From Tricholoma matsutake (Eukaryota; Basidiomycota; Agaricomycetes; Agaricales; Tricholomataceae), in contig AP026547.1 of the NCBI GenBank assembly GCA_026075535.2, positions 2,356,001 to 2,420,000 of the forward strand: a stretch of 64,000 nucleotides of DNA, in the 5' to 3' direction. Position numbers and translations under genes: made by a program. Shown here one piece after another: positions 20,276 to 33,094 of the stretch. The notes under the pieces were generated by a model. It saw nothing but the letters and a program-made list of their open reading frames with translations, did no database searches and was not told the origin of the DNA. The number at the start of each line of letters is the position of its first letter. The stretch's first letter is position 1.

Positions 20276-21721
20276 ATGAAACCCAATATTGCACAAATTT
20301 CGACTTCGCAGCCCCCGAAATTTACTTTGAACATGTCGACGTCCTTTATGCAAGCTTGTGGCCATTCTACATCTCCGAAATTCGATCTGAAACAGCCTAG
20401 AGAGCTACGAAAATACTTCAAAGAGCTCAAATTTCTCTTCCCAACTTGCAGTATTACAGATCAGGACCTAAAGAAGAAGCATGCCTGCAGATACATCGAC
20501 ATCAATTCTTGCAAACTCTGGGAATCGCTTCCAGAGTACCAGCCCGGCACCTCATTTAATGCATTTTGCATCGCAGTACACAAGTTCTACCCCGGATCAG
20601 AAGATGAATGCAAATACAGCATTTTGGACATGGACACACTCGTTTGCGAACAGCTTCACATTGGTATCTTCAACTCAAATGATCTAGGAGTTTATTATAG
20701 GACATTCTACAACGTTACAAATTTTCTTCGCTCAAAACACAGAATTTCGGAAGCCAAACAAAGTTGAGCTTTTGTTCGAGGGTTTCAAACAGATTTACAG
20801 ACTCGAATCGCACATCGTCTCGAAGTTAAGTTCCCAGATCATTATTCCAATGACCCATATGCTCTGAACAACATCCATGATGCTGCGAAATTTGTTTTAG
20901 CATCTTCGAACTTGTACTCCATTCCCCAGCAATTGATTTTGACCTCAAATCCATCGCAGTCTAGCACATTGATCGACTCTGAAGATATGTTGCACATTTT
21001 TGAACATTTCACATCGAACTTTGCATCAGTTGTCGCAGCGTTGCATCCAACCAGAATAGCATCTGAAATTTCTGTCCTGACCTTGTTCTTCACTGATATA
21101 ACACCTTTGACTGCATCAAACCAAACATTCAATGGTACGCATCACAGCTCGAACATTTCGGATGACGTAGAAGCTCGCATTGCAGCACTCGAATGCGAAC
21201 TAACTCTCGAAAAAGAGTTTGCGCTTGAATGAGAAATTTTCAAACTTCAAAATTGTCATGACACGCCTCCCAGTCTTCATCGCATAGTTCCAGCTTTATC
21301 AGCTTCGAGTTCGATTGACCCTGTTCTACCTATTTCATTAGTATTGATTTTGCCATCATTGGTCTCGCCAGCTTCGCCTTCATCCATCGCATCATTTGCA
21401 CCAGTTTCATCTTCGATAAATTTGCCTTTGCCTATCGCACCAATCGTAGCAGCTTCAACAGTTTTGACATCGTCCAAAGAATGCGAAATATTTGAATTAC
21501 CGTTTTCGACTTCAACTCGTCCTCCAACACTGTTTTCACCTCCACAATCTAGCTCGATTGCACCTCTGATATTTTCATCATATTTGTCCTTGTCATCGCC
21601 CACTTCGACCTCGATTTTGCATTCGCCACTCCCGATATTTTTGTCCTCGATCTCGTTGTCTGTGCCCTCGTCCATTTTATCATCTATTTCGACATCGCAT
21701 TCGCCCTCATATATTTCGTGA
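20276..21721 (+). pseudogene. C element Gag-like protein
   Basis: One frame runs from the ATG at 20276 to 21721 with two TGA stops (20765, 21230). Residues ~30-165 resemble a retroelement Gag: PKFDLKQPRELRKYFKELKF, then a Cys/His-poor helical block with KLWESLPEYQPG and HKFYPGSEDE. The last ~125 residues are Ser/Pro-rich low complexity. No zinc knuckle is seen. With no pol, this is all the element encodes. Confidence 0.7.
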
Positions 21722-22183
21722 CCAGTTTCATGTTCACCTTCGCCCTCGAAGTGCAATATAGTGCTTGAAGTTCCCTATCCATTGTATATCCATAGTCCTC
21801 AGCTCACAACCCTTGTCATCATCCCCGAAATTTTTATTACATCCATCGTCGACCACAGTTTCATCAACCTCATTTTCAATCCCTCAATTTCTCTTTCGAT
21901 TTCTATTTGACCAGTCACTTGACCCCGATTATAGCAATCATGGTCAGCATTGTCGACATCGATCAAATTCGCCTATTTCCTTTCTTGTTTTTTTTTTTCA
22001 TCTTGACTTCGTTCTATTTATCAAACCCATCTTCATGATGCTCGACATTCTTCGATTAGCCTCAATGGCTTTCATTTTAGCTTCGACACTCATTTCACAT
22101 TGCTTCATTTCGATTTAATTCAATTTACCTTTGCAGTTTGATCAACTGACTGGGACAGTCAGTATTTTAGTCAGGGGGAGGAT

Positions 22184-23290
22184 GATAGGTTATCTCCTTG
22201 GCTCAAAGGCCGATTCACCATTTCGACCACATCGGATAACTCACACGAGGTCCCAGAAGCAGCGCGACCACTCCCAACCAAGTCTACCGAGCGCGATATC
22301 ATATCAAATGCAATTGAGCATCATCGAGCATCATATCAAACACGATCAAGCATTGTCAAACATCATCGAACATCATCGAGCATCATATCAAACGCGATCG
22401 AGCATCGTCAAGCATTATTGATCGATATCAAGAGACTGCGAGTGACATTGGGCGCCGCCTTTGTTATCTAAATGGTGGAAGACCATGCGCTAGGACATAT
22501 TCCAACTCGTGCCTGCTGATCATAGGTCAGCCTCATTCCAAGTCCCTATCACGTACAGAACCCACTGGATGAATTATTGCGACACTTAGCGCAGTTTATA
22601 CACAAAGGACAGTCCCCTTTTAGTTTTATACCCTTTATTACTCTTTCATCATATGATATATATCTTTCTTGTTCAGATTCCAGTCTCCTTTTTGGCCTTG
22701 TGCCTTAACTCATATCTTTTGCCTCATGTTCTACACATGTTTCTCATTCCATTTTAGGAAGTTTCTTTAAAACATATAAAACTCTGTAGTATCTACTGGG
22801 AAATAGAAAGAAATCATCTTCACCTATTGTCTCGTATACAGTTCTAAGCATCTGATCAACTTTCTAAAACAATCTAAGTCTCTATGGGTTTTCTCAATCA
22901 ACAAGAAACCTCTGCGATCATTGCATCCTCGATCCTCCTTCGATCCTCTTGTCGCTAGCACTAGTAACTAGTTCAACACTTCATAGCCATTTGCTATACC
23001 CTTCATATACTATCGACCTATAGAAAGGTCCTCGGAATTCACATGTCGACCATCGACAATAGAACTCGTTCGCCGTCAATCTCATCGATCTTCCTTGATA
23101 TCGATCGATACCCCATTGGACCGCATCAAATACCTTCATCTCCTATAGCACTAGCTTTGCGACTAGTACCAACTAGTTATCTTCCCATAGGTTCATTCAG
23201 AATGTCTCGCACCCTTCCTCTGACTCATCACAAATATCATCGGTTGCCTCATCGGCTGTTTAGGTGGTTTTCCCGGGTTGAGTATCATCA
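22184..23290 (+). repeat. C right LTR
   Basis: It begins TGATAGGTTATC and ends GAGTATCATCA, about 90% like the left LTR by eye. LINE-a coding sequence follows directly. Confidence 0.87.
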
Positions 23291-24358
23291 ACACCCCACA
23301 CCAACAACAAAATGGAAGCAACATGGCACAGCAACACATTCCATGGACCAATTGTGACCCTCAGGAACAAGGCCCAGGATGAGAATATGCACCAACAAGA
23401 AGGAGCCCTACACCACTTGAATATGTCTGAAAACCTGCAAACAGAGACACAAAGACCCCTACAAATACGACAGCAAAATGTCAACAAGATTAATCAGCCA
23501 GCTCAATCTGTTGATGAGTCTCAAGCATGACATGTATGACATCTGCACAGTACAAGAGCCATACATGGACTTCAATGGCAAATCACGAACGAACAGGAAA
23601 TGGATCACGATATACCCCAACACACATGAGAAGCACCTGCAAAGCTTGAGGTCAGTAATTCTAACATACTCACAGATACCTGGAAACAAATTCCATTTGA
23701 GCACCTGGACATCACCACGATAGAAATAACAGGAATTTTCGGTATGTTACATGTCATAAATGTGTACAATGATTGTAACAACAACAATGTGCTGACACAC
23801 ATATCTGTGTTCATGCGTGATCAGGAAAGACAATGACATATTAATGGGCCCCTGCACATCATATGGTTAGGCAACTTCAACCGTCATCACCCACTCTGGG
23901 ATGAAGAATGGAATGTGCACCTATTCACTCACACAAACCTAGAACTAGCACAACCATTGCTGAACATGTTACAACACAACATTACCGGCTTCCATCCCAA
24001 CCCTACATGCACACAACACAGGGAACTACACAAGAGTTGACAATGTCTTTTGCACTGAAGCCCTCATGGACAAAATCATCAAGTGCACCACAGATGATGT
24101 GGCATGGCCTATAAAGACAGACCACTTCCCTGTTGTGATGCAAATCAATATCCACACACAGAAAACAATGCCACGACCCAGATATCAACTTCCAGCTAAT
24201 GGATTGGCCCAAGCTGGTGAAAATGCTGAAAACAAACTTAGCTAACATACCTCCCCCCACAGAAATAACAAGTACACAAGATTTTGATGACAAACTCAAA
24301 CTACTCAACGACATGATACAAGATGCCATCAGCAAACACATCAAGATGACCAAACCGA
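23291..24358 (+). pseudogene. LINE-a endonuclease domain
   Basis: The frame entering from 18912 (LAMQAPN) continues in phase here (HTNNKMEATWHSNTF) once element C and one duplicated 5-mer are removed. Endonuclease/exonuclease/phosphatase-type motifs follow: QQNVNK at about 23467, CTVQEPYMDFNG at about 23545, IIWLGNFNRHHPLWDEE at about 23863 (the usual GDFN Asp is Asn), RVDNVFCTEALMDK at about 24035, and TDHFPVV at about 24120. The enzyme would nick target DNA to prime reverse transcription. Several stops and frame changes are present. It is cut at 24358 by solo LTR D1. Confidence 0.82.
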
Positions 24359-25737
24359 TGATAGGTCCACCTTGTCATTCAAGCTCGGAAAATGCATCTA
24401 TGATCATTGTCGAAGCTCTACAAACCCTTCTGAAGCTCTATGAAGCTCTACAAACCTCTACAAAGTCACGAGAATGCTTTGAAACTCTTTGTGACACCTT
24501 GAAATTCTTTGTATGCCTTCGGCCGCTATAATACAGTTCCCCCAACCTTTGTACAGCTCAGGATATACACTTGGAACATTGTCGATGGGTTCCAAACCAG
24601 TTTCGAGCAATATCGCAGCGATATCGGCCTTCGAACAAGTCCGATATTTCCTCGACTGACTTCAAAAATCATCAAACAATGCAAATCAACATCGAACACT
24701 ATATCGCTATCCAAATAATCATCGCACACATGCCAGACATATCCCCTACCATTGTCGAACAATATCGCACCAATATCGGGCCATGAACGAAGTCCGAAGA
24801 AACTTTGAAAATCTTTGAAAAACATCGAACCTTGAAAAACATCTTTGGACACAGTATTTCCTATTCAAACAATCTTCGGATGCATGCTGGACACATGGGA
24901 CACTATATCGAGTATATCGAACACATTTTGACCGCATGTGAATGCATACAATCCACTCAAAGCAGTTTCTGATGTTTTATTCATTTTATAACAAGGACAA
25001 TCCGCTTTTAGCTATTCTTTCTTATTATTTCTTCATCATGTGTTATATTCACCCTTTCTAGTCTTGCTTTATTGTTCTGATATACATCTATTGTCTTTTG
25101 CCTCGAGTTTTCCACATGTTTGCCTCATGTTCTCTAGCCTTTTTAGGTACTTTCTTTATTTTATATAAAAAGATGTACTAGATACAAAGAAGAACAAGAA
25201 AGTCGTCATCTTCCCCCCAGATCACAGTGATTTGAGAGTTCAGTTTAGTCTTATTCAGTCCAAAGTTTGGTGTTTTACACTAAATTTCCTTGAAACTCCT
25301 TGAAATTCCTTGAGATTCCTCGCATTAAGCTATTCTTGCTCTCAATTCCCTCGATTCACCTTTGCTTTGCTTCTACTACTCGTCTAGTCCCCTGATCTTG
25401 CATCCGAACATATTTGTGCACTCGAAATTCCTCGAAACTTCTTCGAAAAATATTGCGACATCTTGAAAAGCATTGTGACATCTCGAAAAGCATTGTGACA
25501 TCTCGAAAAGCATTGTGACATCTCGAAAATCATTGCAACGTCTCGAAAATCATCGCAAGTCCTTGAAACACATTCTTTTAGCTTTGAACTGCTTCTACAA
25601 GCAGTCCTTTTATGGCTATTTGATGGTCAATCTGACAGGTGACGTCTAGAGGGCCTCACATCCTTCCTCTGACTCATGTTATACCATTCGAGCCCTTATT
25701 GTGGGTTTTGTTTGGGTTTCCAGGTTAAGCATCATCA
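24359..25737 (+). mobile_element. D1: solo LTR of a C-related element
   Basis: It begins TGATAGGTCCACC and ends GCATCATCA. The flanks share CCGA (24355-24358, 25738-25741), or ACCGA if the last A is counted with the duplication. TATA-like TTTATATAAAAAG lies near 25153. It shares start, end and downstream blocks with the LTRs of C but is a different subfamily. Related copies are at 38693 and 62707. LINE-a reads in frame across it. Confidence 0.85.
25455..25560. repeat. 20-bp tandem repeat in D1
   Basis: About five units of ATTGTGACATCTCGAAAAGC-like sequence. D2 has fewer units at the matching place, so copy number varies within the family. Confidence 0.8.
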
Positions 25738-26066
25738 CCGAGCACATATGCAAAGAGGTGGTGGTCAACAGAGCTGACAAATGAGAACAAGTTAACACAG
25801 CAACTTGGAGGGAGAGCAAAGTACCACTGCCAGAACACACAATACCTGATCCATGAAGAGTACTGGAAACAGTGAAATCAATACTCAGAAAAGATTAGGA
25901 AGGCAAAAGTGGAACATTGGGAGGAATGGCTGGAAAGTTTGGAGAAATCCAGTGTATGGCAGGTGAGCAAACTTGTTTCCTCACCACCCACTGATGCAGG
26001 TAGAGCATGTATCCCGACGCTGCAGATCAAGGACCCAGTGACAAAATGCATAGTGCAAGAAGCGAC
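25738..26066 (+). pseudogene. LINE-a linker between endonuclease and RT
   Basis: Joined to 24358 the frame reads KMTKP then STYAKRWWSTELT, the RWW..EL motif that links endonuclease and RT in this element class. It continues with EKIRKAKVEHWEEWLES and ends CIVQEA at the Ty3 insertion. One stop lies near 25875. It resumes at 37308 with MENDSKGK. Confidence 0.8.
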
Positions 26067-26772
26067 TGTCAAGAACCGTTCCTCACCCGAATGGAACCCA
26101 CATCTATCCAACCCTTTCCCGCATGTCAAACATGACCTTTGTCTATGCCTCCCAATTTCATTCCTGGCTGCCTTGCACTGCCCACACTGCTGTGCATCAG
26201 GCCGCCCTGTACAGCATCCATGGCTGCCTTTCCAAGGCTGCCATCTCTATTGCAAATTCGACTATGGATTCCTGTGCAGCTCCCGCTAGGTAATTTATCT
26301 ATGCAGTCGAGACACTGCCGCAGTCTTTGTTCCTGTTCCACATTATTCTGGACTACAGTATTTAAGCTTAGTTAGTTTTGCCTTGTATTCCTGAGTTCAT
26401 ATATCGACATAGACTCGACTTTAATCTGCCAATCCAAACCTCCTCCTACTCCAACCTCAGTACTCTAAGAGTCTGAACTCCTTTCGACTCAACCTCCAGT
26501 CTCCCTCTGAAGTTCTAACCTCATCTGAACTTAACCTAAGTCCCTCCGTACTCCTTCCTGCATTTTCCCGCACTTTCCTGTTCCTACCTCCAAACCTCCA
26601 ACTTGAAATTAGGACACCAGATGAGGTGAAGGGCGCAGCTTCTTACAAGCTGAAGCCAAGTCCTTTCTGTTTCCCCTCCCGCTGAATCCACAACGACCCG
26701 ACAACCTTCTGTAAATAACACCCGCAGTGTCTGATCAGATTCCGACAAACCTTCCAGGATCAGTTCTTAACA
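26067..26772 (+). repeat. Outer 5' LTR (type A)
   Basis: TGTCAAGAAC..GTTCTTAACA ends as in Gypsy1, but its internal variants match the LTR at 36602 and not those at 13500 or 33095. It is followed by GTATATATGAACTCACAC, the same leader as Gypsy1. Confidence 0.88.
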
Positions 26773-26812
26773 GTATATATGAACTCACACTTCACTCGTC
26801 CATTTTCTCTCT

Positions 26813-28203
26813 ATGACCCCTACCGAGACCCGCCAGTGCACAACAAGAAACTCCCAACGCGCCGGTACTATTCCAGGGATCTCTGCAATCCAGCGATCCA
26901 CCCTTTCCGACCCTCGACCCACCACTACTTTGGAGTGTCTTCCAGACCCTCAAACATCTTCCGACAAATCAGCTCAGGAGCCCCCTCAATCAGTGCCAAT
27001 CTCATGTCCGCCTGTGCCCCACAACCTTCCGGCAACCCAGAAGGTTTTCAATCAAGAACTCCCCTTGAGTACGTAGGGGGCATCAACCAGCCTGAACCCT
27101 TCAGGTTGGAAGATCCTGGTCTAGAGGACGGACCCCCCAGCGGACCTGACGACTCTAGTGGTCCTGATGGCCCTGGGGGTGACCCCAATCCCAATGATCC
27201 TGAGGATCAACCTCCCACGGGGGAAAACCCTGACCCAGGGGATAGGTTCATAGATGTCCTTTACAACCTCTCGGAGAGTATCCGCACCCTTCGTCAGAAT
27301 AACACACCCAAGACCAAAAAAATCAAAGTTCGCGACCCCGACACTTTCGACGGTGCCAATCCGAAGAAACTTAGAGACTTCTTAGTCTCCTGCAATCTTC
27401 ATTTCCATGACCGTCTGCATGTATTTTCCTCTGATGAGAAAAAGATCATATTCATCCTTTCTTATCTTGAGGGATCAGCTCTCAGTTGGTTTGAGCCTGG
27501 TCTGAATGACCCAACAGATTCCGCACACTGAATGTGGGACTACGAAGCTTTCCTCGCTGAGCTGGAAAGCAACTTCGGTCCGCACGACCCAGTCGGAGAT
27601 GCGGAAAAAGGTCTCTCTGACTTAGCAATGAAGAAAGGTGGTCGTATCACGAAATATAACGTTGACTTCTGGGAATTAGCTTCTAGGGTCAACTGGAATG
27701 AAGCAGCCCTTCGTGACTGCTATTTCCGCGGTCTTCCACTCTGGCTTTGCATAGAAGTTCTCCGGGATGGTAAACCCAATACTCTCGCAGAACTATGCTT
27801 GAAAGCGCAGAACAGTGACGACATCTACTGGATGCAAGAAGACAAATCCCATTTCAAAACAAAGAATTCCAGTAACATCACTAACTCTAGTCGGAAGGAC
27901 TCTTCCAAAAGCCCTTCCCCGTTGACAAACCAAGCAACTTCAAACTCTGCCCACAGTAACACCTCCAACCAGCAGTCTTCCACGACAAAGAACACTTCCC
28001 GGGACAAGCCCAAGTCGTCCATCTCCGATAGGTTGGGGAAGAACAGCAAGCTTACTGGGGAGGAACGAGAACATTGCATGAGAGAATGACTTTGTCTCTA
28101 CTGCAGTGACCAAGGGCACATAGCAGGAAACTGCCCAAAATCCAAAGCCGCAAAAGCCCGTGCATCCACTGTTATTTCCAAGACTACAGACTCGGAAAAA
28201 TAG
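26813..28203 (+). pseudogene. Gypsy2 Gag
   Basis: It is the same protein as Gypsy1 Gag, with a 1-base deletion near 26930 (CTACTTTGGAG against CTACTTTTGGAG), a TGG-to-TGA change at 27529, the shared TGA at 28087-28089, and TAG at 28201. The zinc knuckle reads CLYCSDQGHIAGNC. It cannot be expressed whole. Confidence 0.88.
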
Positions 28204-31200
28204 TCCGCAACCCTCAGGATACAGTCACTGGGGCTGGGGGTTGCATTGACCTTACCCACTTGGCTGCCTATGTTCGACTCAATGTGTCCGCTCTTTCCGA
28301 CCCTGACTCCCTAACCATTCTTTTAACTTCTCCCAACTCTTCCACCCCTTTCCGAACCCTTATCGACTCTGGCTCCTCCCACTGCTTCCTTGACTGCTCT
28401 TTCATGTTGAACAACCAACTCAGCACGGAATCCATTAACACAATCGGTTTACGACTCTTTGATGGGTCTTGCAACTCCACCATAACTCAGATCATCAATC
28501 TTCCAGTCACCTTCCCTGCTGGTGAAGTATTCAATTTGTCATTTTATGTAACCTCGCTCGACTCTTCCTGTTCCGCCGTACTCGGTCATAACTGGCTGAA
28601 GCAATACAATCCATTGATTGACTGGTCTTCAAGCCAACTCGCTTTCTGCTCTGCAGATCATAGAGGTCCAGCACCCTTGATGTCACCTTTGTCCCCAAAT
28701 CTTCTGGTAGAAATCCTCAACTCCTCTGCACTTTCCGAACCCCCCATTCCTCCTAAGTTTACACCTCCCAACATCTCCTTCATCAATGCTGCCGCTTATG
28801 TGCATGCTAGCAAACTTCCTGGGGCAGTAGCTTTTCTGATGACCTTCGCTCCAGAAGGGTTATCTGCCCACTCCGCCCATTCCGCTAACTCTTCTGACCT
28901 TTCCGAGATTCTGCCTGAGTATCACAAATTCACTGATGTCTTTAATAAGACTAAAGCGGATACCCTTCCTCCGCATCGGTCTTACGACCTCAAGATAGAG
29001 ACAGAAGACAATACTCCCCCGCCTCCGGGCTGCATGTATTCTCTCTCCCCCTCTGAATTAGAAGCCTTATGAGTCTTTATTGATGAAAATGTCTGCTCAG
29101 GCTTCATCTGCCCATCCAAGTCTCTGCATGGTGCTGCCGATTCTCTTTGTCAAGAAGAAGGATGGTAGTCTCCGACTATGTGTCGACTACCGAGGACTTA
29201 ACCATCTTATGAAGAAAGACTGCTACCCACTTCCTCTCATTTCTGACCTACTTGACTCTCCCCACAAAGCCCGCTTATTCCACAAAATAGACTTGCAGCA
29301 CGCTTATCACCTAGTCCACATTGCTGATGGTGATGAGTGGAAAACTACTTTCCGCACCCGCTATGGATCCTTCAAGTGGTTGGTGGTCCCCTTTGGGCTC
29401 ACTAATGCACCCACAGCTTTCCAGCGGTTTATGAACGACATCTTCAGCGACATGCTGGATGTTTGTGTCATCATATACCTTGATGACATCCTAATCTACT
29501 CCAACGACAAGTCCCAGCATGGGGCTCACGTCAAAGAAGTCCTCCGCCATCTCCGGAAAAATGGACTTTACACCTCTCCACAGAAATGTGAGTTCCACAA
29601 AGACACCGTTGAATATTTAGGTTTCATCCTTTCACCGGATGGACTGTGGATGTCCGAGGATAAAGTCAAAACTGTGCTTGACTGGCCCAAGCCTAGGAAA
29701 GTTAAGGATATTCAATCCTTCTTAGGCTTTTGCAACTTTTACTGCCGCTTCATTAATGGCTATTCAGACATTGTCATCCCACTCACCTGCTTGATGCAGA
29801 AATCCGCACCATGGGACTTCAACAAGAAGTGCTGCGACACTTTTGAAAAGCTCAAACAAGAATTCACCCATGCCCCCGTCTTAACACAATGGGTACCTGA
29901 CTCACAGATGGTACTTGAAACCGACGCTTCTGACTATGCCCTAGCAGCTATCCTTTTGGTTTACACTGTGGATGGAGAAATCCATCTGGTCACTTTACAT
30001 TCCCGCTCCTTCAATCCCGCTGAACTAAATTACGACACCCATGATAAGGAACTCTTGGCCATTTTCGAAGCCTTCAAACACTGGTGGCAGTATTTCAAAG
30101 GTTCTGCAAACCCAGTTGATGTGGTCACCGACCACAAAAATCTTGAGTACTTCAGCACTACCAAGTTGCTCACCCACTGCCAGGCCCATTGGTCTGAGTA
30201 CCTTTCCCAGTTCAATCTTGTCATCCACTTCCGCCCTGGAAAATTAGGGGCCAAACCAGATGCGCTCACTAGACATTGGGACATCTACCGCAAAGGGGGA
30301 AATAGCGACTTTGCCTCCATAAACCCAACCAACTTCTGACCTGTATTCACACAGGAACAGCTCACTTCTTCCCTTTGTGCCACCTATTTCGCCACACCCG
30401 TCCTTCGACAAGCAGTAATCATGGATGTTGAGAAACTCCACCATGACATCCGCACCTCCCTACCCCTTGACCCCTTTTCATCTGCACATCTTCCGACACC
30501 TATTGACCCCAACTGGACCATAGACAAGGCAGGTTTTCTCCGCCACTTCGACCAGATTTATGTTCCGGATGTCGCAGATCTTCGCCTCAAGGTCCTTCAG
30601 TACAAACATGATCACATCCTCTCTGGCCACTTCGGACAAAACAAAACCCAGCAGCTTGTCCGCCAGGAATATGTTTGGCCAAACCTCTGCACCTTTGTGC
30701 AGGAATTCTGCAAAACCTGTACCACTTGCAAATGATCCAAGTCACCTCGACACAAGCCCTACGGGTTTCTAAAGCAACTTCTGGTTCCAGAATGACCTTG
30801 GAACTCCATCTCCATGGACTTTATTGAACAACTACCCGACTCCGATGGTCACACCACTATCCTGGTCATTGTTGACCATCTCACCAAGCAAGGCATCTTT
30901 ATCCCAACTGTCAATGAGATCACAGCCCAAGAACTAGCCAACCTGTTCATCCTCCACATCTTCTCCAAGCATGGCATTCCATTGCATGTCACTTGCGACC
31001 GGGGATCCAAGCTTGTCTCCCATTTCTTCTGCTCCCTCGGAAAAGCACTCGACATGCAGATTCACTTCACTTCTGGTTATCACCCGCAAGGTGATGGTCA
31101 GACAGAACAACTTAATCAGACCTTGGAGCAGTACCTCTGGATCTTCTGCAACTATCAACAGGACGACTGGTCTCACCTCTTACCCTTGGGCAAATTTGCC

Positions 31201-31890
31201 TACAACAATGCTCCTTCCACCTCTACAGGCATATCTCCTTTCTTTGCCAACAAAGGCTATCACCCGAACATTTCCATCTTTCCAGAACACGACTTAGCTT
31301 CACAGCGTGCCCGCGAGTTTGTTGTCGACTTAGATGACCTTCATCAGGAGCTTCGGAAACAACTTGCGGCCACTCAAGAGCATTATCAAGGTCCTGCGGA
31401 CAAACATCGGGCACCCACACCCAACTTCAACATTGGTGATTCTGCCTACATCACTGCGGAAAATATCCGCACCACATGTCCTTCCAAGAAACTTTCTGAA
31501 AAGCACCATGGCCCCTTTGAAATCATCGCCTGCCCGGGCACTCACTCAGTCACCCTGCGGCTCCCGGATCACATGCAGGCCATTCACCCTATTTTCCATG
31601 TCTCTCAACTTGAGAAACACTCCCTGAACACAATTCCAAATCGAGTACAACCTCCACCTCCTCCGATCACCATTGACAACGAGCTCAAATATGAGATCGC
31701 CAAAGTCCTCAACTCCAAAGTTGACAACCGACGTCGCTGCAAGATTCTCTACCTCGTCCAATGGGAAGGTTACCAGGGAACTGATGAAGAGACCTCCTGG
31801 CTACCTGTTATGGAACTTGACCATGCCCAAGAACTCCTTGCGGATTTTCACACCCACTACCCACAGAAACCTGGACCATTACCCCCTTAA
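28204..31890 (+). pseudogene. Gypsy2 Pol
   Basis: Protease LIDSGSSHCFLD keeps its Asp (28365-28367). TGA at 29070 and a frameshift at about 29135 (GTGCTGCC against GCGCCC) precede the RT, which reads LRLCVDYRGLN and YLDD at 29475-29486. RNase H (ETDASDYALAAIL), integrase and the chromodomain (YLVQWEGYQGTDEETSWLP) follow in one frame, with TGA stops at 30337 and 30733 and another near 30795. The natural stop is TAA at 31888. Confidence 0.88.
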
Positions 31891-31971
31891 AGTCTATTCA
31901 CGTTACTTATTCACTCAGTCTGAACTCAGAAACAAAATTCATTGAAAAGTTTTTTGGATCCAACTGGATCC

Positions 31972-32960
31972 CTATACTACATCTGCTTCTCCCTCTCCGT
32001 CTTCATCACCCTCTCCCCCAACTTCACCCTCATCTCCGCCCTTGTCCTTCTCTTCATCCTCCTCACCTCCACTCTCACTCTCCTCCCCATCATCTGCCCA
32101 CCTTTTCTCCAGATACCTCTGGAAGGCTGCCCAGTCATCTCCAGACTTGTGGATCCCGCGTCTTTCCCACCGGGACTCTCACACCGCCCGCTCCACCTCT
32201 TTGTCACCCTTGTCGCTCTCCTTGCCAGCACTCTCTTCCTCCACCCACTTGGGGTCCAAGGCATCCTGGATCTCCCCCATCGACTCCTGCACCGCATTGG
32301 CCACCTCAGTGAATCCCTTCCTTATCACCTTCATCACCTGTTGCATTACCTCCGGGTTATCCCTGGATGCCCCTGTCATTCCCGCTGTTTTTGCTTCAGG
32401 GGCTTCCTGCCCCTCCCACACTACCTCCTCACACTTGTGTTTTACGCATGTGCAGTTGTCACACACGCGTCCCTTTGCACCCATCTTGAAACACGAGACC
32501 TTTTGATATTTGCATCTGGGCCACGTGTCAGTAAAAGCAGACTGAGAAAAGAATCCAGTACACACCTTTTGCAAGGCAACGCGGCCTGCACCCACACCGG
32601 ACTCTCTGACTCCTCCAACCCCACTCGCACCGTGGACTTGGGGATCTTCTTCTTCTTTGGGGACTTGCTCCCCTCTGCCTCATCCTCCAGACCCATGGCC
32701 ACAGCTGCCCGCTTCTTCTCTGCTCATTTTGCGGCTGAAGCCTCCTTTCTCCGCACCGCTGCCTGGCACGCCTCCTCCACCTTTGCAGCCTCCTCTGCTG
32801 CCTTCTGCGCCTCCTGCACCCGATGCTCCTCCTCCCTTGCTGCCTCCTCCAGTTCCCTCACCTCCTGTTCCATCTGCTCTTTCATCTCCCGCTCCCTCTG
32901 TTCATACTGAGCCTTCATTGTGGCCAGCTTGAGTTGAGCAGAACCTGCTGGGGGGGACAT
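31972..32960 (-). pseudogene. Antisense accessory gene, copy 2
   Basis: It has the same architecture as the Gypsy1 copy: ATG at 32960, coiled coil (REREMKEQMEQEVRELEEA), SPKKKK, then the Cys motif (RCKYQKVSCFKMGAKGRVC, DNC) and an acidic tail. The two parts lie in frames offset by one, as in copies 1 and 3. A TGA near 32722 interrupts the coiled coil, at CGA in copy 1. The AAG at the end of the ACTGACAAG stretch upstream of the Cys motif is ACG here. Confidence 0.68.
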
Positions 32961-33094
32961 TTTGTATAGGTGATGGGAGTAGGAAGTCAACAAAATTTTT
33001 CAACCAACTGCCGCATCCGGAAAATTCAACCAACTTCCTCATTCAGACTCAAACCCTCACGTGCCTTGTAGGCTCAGCACTAAGGGGGAAATAC

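Larger units (their letters stand above)
18913..23290 (+). mobile_element. C: gag-only (LARD-like) LTR retrotransposon
   Basis: It has two LTRs of about 1.1 kb (18913-20023, 22184-23290) around a 2.16-kb interior with a single gag-like frame and no protease, RT or integrase. The interior starts with TTTTTGGGGCCCACCGC, a plausible primer-binding site beginning TGG, and ends with AGGGGGAGGA as polypurine tract. Flanks AACGC and AACAC (if the LTR is taken to end CATCATC) match 4 of 5. It interrupts LINE-a. It must rely on an autonomous relative for replication. Confidence 0.8.

Noticed and set aside
21277..21756. Minus-strand Glu/Gly/Asp-rich 159-residue frame in element C
   Set aside because: It is the shadow of the Ser/Pro-rich Gag tail, which continues the Gag frame.
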